Assembly: GCA_934446095.1 (NCBI GenBank) | Contig: CAKSDR010000040.1 | Coordinates: forward strand, 1-11,906 | DNA length: 11,906 nt | Source of the DNA: an uncultured Eubacteriales bacterium | GTDB lineage: Bacteria > Bacillota > Clostridia > Oscillospirales > CAG-382 | Direction of reading: 5' to 3' | Part shown: piece by piece, positions 7,273 through 11,906 of the stretch | Position numbering within the stretch: the stretch's first letter is position 1 | How the letters are laid out: each line of letters begins with the position of its first letter | Position numbers and translations under genes: made by a program | Notes under the pieces: generated by a model | What the model was told of the DNA's origin: nothing | Seen by the model: only the letters and a program-made list of their open reading frames with translations | Database searches by the model: none

Positions 7273-9111
7273 TTATTCAACTGTAACCGATTTTGCAAGG
7301 TTTCTCGGTTTATCAACATCGCAGCCGAGCAAAACTGAAGTGTGATATGCAATAAGCTGCATGACAGTTATAAGCGGAAGCGGCATAAATCCTTCAGAAA
7401 GCTGCGGAATATAAATAACGTCGTCCGCAACTTCTTCAGCCCCTATAACGCCTTTCTTGCAGAACATCACAACTTTTGCACCTCTGGCTTTTACTTCGCG
7501 TATATTGCTTATCATTTTATCATAAAGCGCATCAACAGTGCACAATGCAAACACCGGAGTTCCGTCGGTGATAAGTGAAATTGTGCCGTGCTTTAATTCT
7601 CCGGCAGCATATGCTTCCGAATGTATGTAGGAAATTTCTTTTAATTTCAGTGAAGATTCCTGAGCAATAGCATAGTCGAGCCCTCTTCCAATGAAGAATA
7701 AATCGGAGCATGACTTGTATTTATCGGCAATTTCAATGCATTTTTCGTTTAAATTCAAAGCCTCTTCAACGGCGCGCGGAGCGTCGTTTAAAAGTTCGTT
7801 CATGAAAGTTTTTGCTTTTTCTTCACTGATTTTGCCATATGCCATAGCAAACTTCACGGCTAAAAGGTACATAACGGAAATTTGAACCGTATATGCCTTT
7901 GTACTTGCAACGGCAATCTCAGGACCTGCCCATGTAAGAAGAGTGCTGTCGGATTCTCTTGCGATTGATGAACCTGCAACATTTACAATTCCGAGAGTAT
8001 ATGCACCTTTAAGTTTTGAAATACGCAAAGCTGCAAGCGTGTCGGCTGTTTCTCCGGATTGTGAAATGATTATAACAAGCGAATCATGATCGACAATGGG
8101 GTCTTTATAACGAAATTCGGACGCGATTTCAACATTGACGGGGATTCTTAAAATCTTTTCCATAATATTTTTGCCGACAAGCCCTGCGTGCATTGCGGTA
8201 CCGCAGCCCACAATGGTTATATTCTTAAATGAACGAAGTCTTGAATCGTCAAGTTCCGGAATGCCAAGGCAGGGAAGACCGTTTTCAATTCTCGGACGAA
8301 GCGTTTTTATGATGCTTTGGGGGCCTTCATTAATTTCTTTAATCATAAAATGGGGATAACCGCATTTTTCCGCAGCGTCAATGTCAAGGTCTGCTGTTAT
8401 TAATTCTTTATTCAAAACTTCTTTGTTCGTATTGTAAATTGTAACAGAATCTTTTTCAACAACGGCAATTTCATCCTGAAGCAGTTGATAGTACTTGTTT
8501 GTGTATTTTAAAACCGCAGGAATGTCCGAGGCGATAAAGTTTCCTTTATCTGATACTGCAATAATCAAGGGGCTGTCTTTTCTTACGGCAAATATTTTTC
8601 CCGGGAAATTTTTAAATATAATTCCGAGAGCATATGAGCCTGCAAGTTTGCCGATAGCCTTCTTTATTGCTTCGAACGGATCGAGAGTGCGTGTATAATA
8701 AAGGTCGATGAGTTTTGCCGCAACTTCCGTATCGGTATCGGATACGAATTCATATCCTCTTTTAATAAGTTCCTTTTTCAAAAGAATGTAATTTTCTATT
8801 ATTCCGTTGTGAACGACAGAAAGATTATCGGTAAAATGAGGATGCGAATTTACATCGGACGGTTCGCCATGGGTTGCCCATCTCGTATGCCCGATGCCGC
8901 AGGTTGAAAATAAACCCTTGTATTCGGAATTTATTTTGTTTTCAACGTTTTTAATTCTTCCGCAGGATTTTATAACTTTAATATCCTCGTTCTTATCCGA
9001 AAAAACGGCGATTCCGGCAGAGTCATATCCGCGGTATTCAAGGGCATAAAGCCCGCCTATAAGTCTTGGCACAGCGTTTTCGGTGCCTGTATATCCAATT
9101 ATTCCACACAT
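7273..9111 (-). CDS. glmS: Glutamine-fructose-6-phosphate aminotransferase (isomerising)
   Basis: GlmS makes glucosamine-6-phosphate from fructose-6-phosphate and glutamine, the committed step of amino-sugar and peptidoglycan precursor synthesis. The 612-residue protein is full length. The glutaminase domain starts MCGIIGY with catalytic C2 exposed after Met removal, followed by HTRWATHG (75-82), HNGIIENY (101-108) and DTDTEV (125-130). Two sugar-isomerase domains follow, with VGCGTAMHAG (301-310), SQSGET (350-355) and KEISYIHSEAYAAGELKHG (491-509). It ends with the canonical tail DKPRNLAKSVTVE. GGAG lies 8 nt before the ATG. Expression is probably controlled by the ribozyme just upstream. 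Confidence 0.98.
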   Translation of the reverse strand: MCGIIGYTGTENAVPRLIGGLYALEYRGYDSAGIAVFSDKNEDIKVIKSCGRIKNVENKINSEYKGLFSTCGIGHTRWATHGEPSDVNSHPHFTDNLSVVHNGIIENYILLKKELIKRGYEFVSDTDTEVAAKLIDLYYTRTLDPFEAIKKAIGKLAGSYALGIIFKNFPGKIFAVRKDSPLIIAVSDKGNFIASDIPAVLKYTNKYYQLLQDEIAVVEKDSVTIYNTNKEVLNKELITADLDIDAAEKCGYPHFMIKEINEGPQSIIKTLRPRIENGLPCLGIPELDDSRLRSFKNITIVGCGTAMHAGLVGKNIMEKILRIPVNVEIASEFRYKDPIVDHDSLVIIISQSGETADTLAALRISKLKGAYTLGIVNVAGSSIARESDSTLLTWAGPEIAVASTKAYTVQISVMYLLAVKFAMAYGKISEEKAKTFMNELLNDAPRAVEEALNLNEKCIEIADKYKSCSDLFFIGRGLDYAIAQESSLKLKEISYIHSEAYAAGELKHGTISLITDGTPVFALCTVDALYDKMISNIREVKARGAKVVMFCKKGVIGAEEVADDVIYIPQLSEGFMPLPLITVMQLIAYHTSVLLGCDVDKPRNLAKSVTVE

Positions 9112-9177
9112 AATTTTTACTCCATAAAAATAAGTTTATCTAAGTCTTTTTTCTGATATTTAAGATTAATTTTTATT

Positions 9178-9314
9178 GACTGCCGGACTTTTGTTTTCTG
9201 CTCGCGCAAATATTTGTATCCGACATTACGACACAATACTGCCGTGAAGATATCCGCCGAATTTTCGATTTTCTTCATCCTCGTTGTCATCTTGAAAAAA
9301 GATGAACTGGCGCT
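9178..9314 (-). ncRNA. glmS self-cleaving ribozyme/riboswitch
   Basis: The glmM-glmS gap matches the glmS ribozyme class on the reverse strand. The cleavage motif AGCGCC lies at 9314-9309, with cutting expected between A (9314) and G (9313). A 7-bp P1 hairpin (9299-9305 with 9287-9293) follows, then an ACGAGG element, a P2 stem (9272-9277 with 9245-9250), and a TTCGGCGGAT segment. In this segment, GGCG (9255-9258) pairs back with CGCC of the cleavage motif to form the core pseudoknot. Next come a P3 stem (9230-9240 with about 9209-9221), a P4 hairpin with a GCGA tetraloop (9198-9209), and the closing AGTCCGGCAG (9180-9189). In this class, glucosamine-6-phosphate serves as cofactor for cleavage, and the cut RNA is degraded, lowering GlmS. 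The 3' boundary is approximate. Confidence 0.92.
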
Positions 9315-9331
9315 TTTGCAAAATAATAAAA

Positions 9332-10684
9332 TTACTTTGCAAGTTTGTTTTTTATAAATGAGGCAACGTCATTTGCAGTTTTTGTAATGCTTTTAAGATC
9401 CTGTCCTTCAACCATTACTCTTATAAGAGGCTCTGTTCCCGAAGGGCGTACAACGATTCTTCCGTCGCTGCCGAGTTTTTTCTTTGTTTCTTCAATGATA
9501 TTCTGAATATCGCTGTCAGTGTAAAAAGCAAGTTTTCCTTCGGAATTTACCGGAATATTCACGGAAACCTGAGGGAATTTAGTCATAACTTTTGAAATTT
9601 CGGAAAGTTTAACTCCGCGTCTTCTGAGGATTGAAAGAACCTGAACGGCAGTCAACTGACCGTCACCTGTTGTGGCAAAGTCTTTAAATATGATGTGACC
9701 GCTTTGTTCTCCGCCGAAAGAATATTCTTCGAGGAGCATTTCTTCGAGAACGAATCTGTCTCCTACCTTTGTCGCTACAAAATGAATGTTATTTTGTTCG
9801 CAGAATTTGATAAACCCGAGATTTGTCATGATTGTTCCGACAACGGCATTTTTCTGAAGTTTGCCTCTTTCTTTCATGTCGAGAGCGCAGATTGCCATAA
9901 CCATATCGCCGTCAATCAGATTACCCTTGTCGTCAACGCACAAAAATCTGTCAGCGTCGCCGTCAAAAGCGATTCCGGCGTCAAGTCCGTTTTTAAGTAC
10001 AAACTCAGTTAAGGCTTCCATATGTGTAGAACCGCAGCCGTCGTTTATATTAAATCCGTCAGGCTCGTTAAATAGCATATGTACGTTTGCGCCGAGTTCG
10101 GTAAAGAGTTTTTCTGCAGTTCTGCTTGCAGAACCGTTAGCGCAGTCGATCGCGATGTTTAAGCCATCAAGCGAATATGCAACGGTACTTTTTATGTGAT
10201 CGATATAATCCTTGACTGCATGTTCCGCATATGAAACTTTGCCGAGATCGCAGCATGAGGAAAGTTCCGGTATGTCCTCTTTGTCAAGAACAATAGCTTC
10301 AATTTTTTCTTCCAGGGCGTCGGGAAGTTTATATCCTGTACCGCTGAAAATTTTAATGCCGTTGAATTTTGCGGGATTATGCGAAGCTGAAATCATAATT
10401 CCCATATCTGCTTTGTATTTTTCAACAAGATGCGCAACGGCGGGAGTCGGAACGACTCCGAGATTAATTACGTCTGCTCCCACAGAACAAAGGCCTGCTG
10501 AAATTGCGCACGCAAGCATGTCTGAGGAAACACGGGTATCCATACCAATAACGCAAAGATGACGGCGTCTGCTGCCTGTGTTAAGGACAGTTGCAGCGGC
10601 TCTTCCTACCTGCAGCGCAAGTTCGCAGGTAAGTTCTTCGTTTGCAATGCCGCGGATACCGTCGGTGCCAAAAAGTCTACCCAA
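9332..10684 (-). CDS. glmM: Phosphoglucosamine mutase
   Basis: GlmM converts glucosamine-6-phosphate to glucosamine-1-phosphate for UDP-GlcNAc synthesis. The 450-residue protein starts MGRLFGTDGIRG and has the active-site phosphoserine loop SASHNP (S101), the metal-binding loop DGDADR (241-246), the sugar-specificity loop GGEQSGH (324-330) and the phosphate-binding RPSGTEP (413-419). I choose the TTG at 10682-10684. GAAGGAG sits 8 nt ahead and the protein then opens exactly as family members do. The upstream GTG at 10691-10693 would abut the binding site with no spacer and add three atypical residues. The upstream gene's stop TGA lies inside the spacer, 5 nt before the TTG, suggesting coupled translation. 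Confidence 0.97.
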   Translation of the reverse strand: MGRLFGTDGIRGIANEELTCELALQVGRAAATVLNTGSRRRHLCVIGMDTRVSSDMLACAISAGLCSVGADVINLGVVPTPAVAHLVEKYKADMGIMISASHNPAKFNGIKIFSGTGYKLPDALEEKIEAIVLDKEDIPELSSCCDLGKVSYAEHAVKDYIDHIKSTVAYSLDGLNIAIDCANGSASRTAEKLFTELGANVHMLFNEPDGFNINDGCGSTHMEALTEFVLKNGLDAGIAFDGDADRFLCVDDKGNLIDGDMVMAICALDMKERGKLQKNAVVGTIMTNLGFIKFCEQNNIHFVATKVGDRFVLEEMLLEEYSFGGEQSGHIIFKDFATTGDGQLTAVQVLSILRRRGVKLSEISKVMTKFPQVSVNIPVNSEGKLAFYTDSDIQNIIEETKKKLGSDGRIVVRPSGTEPLIRVMVEGQDLKSITKTANDVASFIKNKLAK

Positions 10685-10689
10685 AAAAA

Positions 10690-11370
10690 TCACTCCTTCT
10701 TAGTTTTTATAACAATATTTCCGCTTGATTTGTATATTGAATTCTCAGGAACAAAACCGCGTACACTTGAAAGGGGATAAACGTTTGTGTTTTTTCCGAT
10801 AACAGTGCCGGGATTTAAAACGCTGTTGCAGCCGATTTCTACAAAATCTCCGATCATGGCACCGAATTTTTTAAGCCTTGTATCGATTGTCCCGTCGGAA
10901 AATTTTACTGAAACAAGCGTTTTGTCACTTTTTACATTTGAAGTTATGCTGCCGGCTCCCATATGAGATTTGTACCCAAGAACCGAATCGCCCGCATAAT
11001 TGAAATGCGGAATTTGAACATTGTCGAAAATGATAACGTTTTTAAGTTCGCAGGAATTTCCGATAACACAGTTTTTGCCTATAATGGCGCTTCCTCTTAT
11101 GAAAGCGCATTGCCGGACTTCCGTGTTTTCGTCAATTATGCATGGACCTGCAATATATGCCGACGGAAAAATAACGGCACTTTTTGCAACCCAAACATTT
11201 TCGGAAATTTCAGTAAATTTATCTTTGGAAAGGGTTTTGCCGAGTTCTAAAATATAATTTTTTATGTCGGCAAGACATTCCCACGGATATGTATATTTAA
11301 ACAAAAATTCAGACGCGATGGAATTTTCTCTGCTGTAGAGATTTTCTACTGTCGCTTGCTTATATGACAA
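10690..11370 (-). CDS. GlmU-like left-handed beta-helix acyltransferase-type protein
   Basis: The 226-residue protein has an N-terminal region (about 1-60) followed by hexapeptide repeats of a left-handed beta-helix, for example AVIFPSAYIAGPCII and SAIIGKNCVIGNSC. It resembles the C-terminal acetyltransferase half of GlmU: PHFNYAGDSVLG (121-132), MGAGSITSN (137-145) and IGDFVEIGCNSVL (173-185). H122, Y125, N145 and perhaps K150 align with GlmU acetyl-transfer residues, although an asparagine just before MGAG is H136 and the tyrosine after N145 is V146. There is no nucleotidyltransferase domain. Similar proteins are often labelled UDP-N-acetylglucosamine pyrophosphorylase, which the sequence does not support. 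Its place before glmM and glmS argues for a role in the UDP-GlcNAc route, perhaps glucosamine-1-phosphate acetylation (inferred). The TTG start has GGGAGG 8 nt upstream. Confidence 0.85.
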   Translation of the reverse strand: MSYKQATVENLYSRENSIASEFLFKYTYPWECLADIKNYILELGKTLSKDKFTEISENVWVAKSAVIFPSAYIAGPCIIDENTEVRQCAFIRGSAIIGKNCVIGNSCELKNVIIFDNVQIPHFNYAGDSVLGYKSHMGAGSITSNVKSDKTLVSVKFSDGTIDTRLKKFGAMIGDFVEIGCNSVLNPGTVIGKNTNVYPLSSVRGFVPENSIYKSSGNIVIKTKKE

Positions 11371-11411
11371 AAATTACACCTCCCATAAAAGTTCTTTCAA
11401 ATAAAATAATT

Positions 11412-11440
11412 ATAATATATATTTATTAACAGAGTGTTAA
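11412..11440 (-). promoter_or_regulatory. Probable promoter of the glmU-like/glmM/glmS operon
   Basis: On the reverse strand, TTAACA (11435-11440, five of six -35 consensus bases) is 17 nt from TATTAT (11412-11417). A perfect TATAAT at 11409-11414 overlaps but would need a 20-nt spacer. Transcription would begin roughly 30 to 40 nt before the TTG start of the beta-helix gene. No other promoter is evident before glmM or glmS. Confidence 0.5.
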
Positions 11441-11442
11441 TA
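11424..11442. repeat. Perfect inverted repeat, possible operator
   Basis: TATTAACA GAG TGTTAATA forms a perfect 8-3-8 palindrome between the DUF1667 gene and the amino-sugar operon. It covers the putative -35 box and part of the spacer, where a bound repressor could block RNA polymerase. It is not followed by a T run on either strand, so it is unlikely to be a terminator of the DUF1667 gene. I do not recognise the regulator. Confidence 0.5.
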
Positions 11443-11459
11443 TTGATTGCTGTGTCGGT

Positions 11460-11831
11460 TTAATCTTTTATTGTCCTGCATGCCACAAGATTAATATTTT
11501 CTCCGGTGAAGTTTTTGTATATTACGTCACCTGCAGAAACCGGAACTTTGACAGAAATGGTGTTTATAATTTCCATTCCGGCTTTCATAGAACTTTTAAG
11601 AATAGGCCGGTCGGTTTTTACCGGCAGCATGCGGACAGATGAGGAATTTGTTTTTACGGTGCTTGTAAGCGTGCGAACAGGGGATATAATTTCATTTTCG
11701 GCATAGTTTTTTCCGCGCGGGCAACTGTTCCCGGAAACTTTAAGGTTTATAGGATTTCCGTCCGAAATATCATACTGCACATTTATCGAACATCCGATAG
11801 GGCATACGATGCAGGTAAAAGATTTTTCCAT
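11460..11831 (-). CDS. DUF1667 domain protein, four conserved cysteines
   Basis: The 123-residue protein begins MEKSFTCIVCPIGC and matches the DUF1667 family in length and layout. It has cysteines C7, C10, C14 and C37 (the last in GNSCPRG), the segments YAENEIISPVRTLTSTV and LPVKTDRPI, and a Pro-Val-Gly-Asp type end near VPVSAGDVI. The four cysteines suggest a metal or iron-sulfur site (inferred). DUF1667 genes usually sit beside FAD-dependent oxidoreductases related to anaerobic glycerol-3-phosphate dehydrogenase, where the protein is thought to act as an electron-transfer partner; direct evidence is limited. The start lies 5 nt after the upstream stop, and its GGAGG site is inside that upstream gene, so translation is probably coupled. 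Confidence 0.88.
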   Translation of the reverse strand: MEKSFTCIVCPIGCSINVQYDISDGNPINLKVSGNSCPRGKNYAENEIISPVRTLTSTVKTNSSSVRMLPVKTDRPILKSSMKAGMEIINTISVKVPVSAGDVIYKNFTGENINLVACRTIKD

Positions 11832-11836
11832 AAAGA

Positions 11837-11906
11837 TTATGCCTCCGTTTTATTTTCAATGCAAAAAATGAGTTCTTCGGAATGCTGCACTTCTTCAAGG
11901 CTTTCA
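11837..11906 (-). CDS. C-terminal end of a gene running off the right edge
   Basis: The open frame on the reverse strand enters from the right edge and gives 22 residues before a TAA at 11837-11839, ending in ENKTEA. The fragment itself is too short to identify. Its spacing of 5 nt to the DUF1667 gene and the shared ribosome binding site show they form one operon. By context, an FAD-dependent oxidoreductase of the GlpA/GlpB type is the likeliest identity, but this is inference only. Confidence 0.55.
   Translation of the reverse strand, partial: ESLEEVQHSEELIFCIENKTEA

Noticed and set aside
11424..11442. Rex binding site
   Set aside because: Rex sites have TTGTTAA and TTAACAA arms in that order; here the arms are reversed and the spacer is 3 nt.
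1..11906. CRISPR array, insertion sequence, prophage or tRNA/rRNA gene
   Set aside because: I saw no regularly spaced direct repeats, transposase or integrase motifs, or tRNA/rRNA signatures; the gene content is housekeeping.

Overview
The window looks like a chromosomal segment from a low-GC anaerobic member of the Clostridia (Bacillota). The evidence is the A/T-rich intergenic DNA, strong GGAGG-type ribosome binding sites, several TTG starts, a clostridial-order rnf operon, a MecA-type ClpC adaptor and a glmS self-cleaving ribozyme. Nothing here marks a mobile element: I see no transposase, integrase, CRISPR array, tRNA or rRNA.

Left part (1-5426). A forward terminator near the left edge closes a transcription unit lying outside the window. 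The reverse strand then carries a complete six-gene rnf operon, rnfC-rnfD-rnfG-rnfE-rnfA-rnfB. It has a near-consensus promoter at 5398-5426 and a hairpin terminator at 260-287. Its product is the membrane Rnf complex, which couples electron transfer between ferredoxin and NAD+ to ion movement across the membrane. The expected cofactor sites are readable: iron-sulfur motifs in RnfB and RnfC, flavin-attachment threonines in RnfD and RnfG, and the paired intramembrane cysteines of RnfA and RnfE.

Middle (5427-6947). Divergent from rnfC, on the forward strand, are a MecA-family adaptor gene and a family 4 uracil-DNA glycosylase gene. A hairpin with A and T flanks at 6913-6947 can terminate transcription from both sides.

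Right part (6950-11459). A reverse-strand amino-sugar operon runs: GlmU-like left-handed beta-helix protein, glmM, glmS ribozyme, glmS, then a small MGMT/ATL-like protein. GlmS makes glucosamine-6-phosphate and GlmM converts it to glucosamine-1-phosphate. The beta-helix protein may contribute to the acetylation step leading to UDP-GlcNAc. The ribozyme begins 17 nt after the glmM stop codon, so product feedback on glmS probably acts on a polycistronic transcript.

Right edge (11460-11906). A DUF1667 gene follows the last 22 codons of another reverse-strand gene. In related genomes the upstream partner of DUF1667 is usually an FAD-dependent oxidoreductase of the glycerol-3-phosphate dehydrogenase type.

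Most of this is well-known biology. The points most worth a second look are the glmS ribozyme inside the operon, the GlmU half-protein with no nucleotidyltransferase domain in the same operon, a perfect 8-3-8 inverted repeat at the operon promoter, a four-codon mini-ORF overlapping the rnfC start, and an MGMT-like protein that keeps the cysteine but has lost two catalytic partners.
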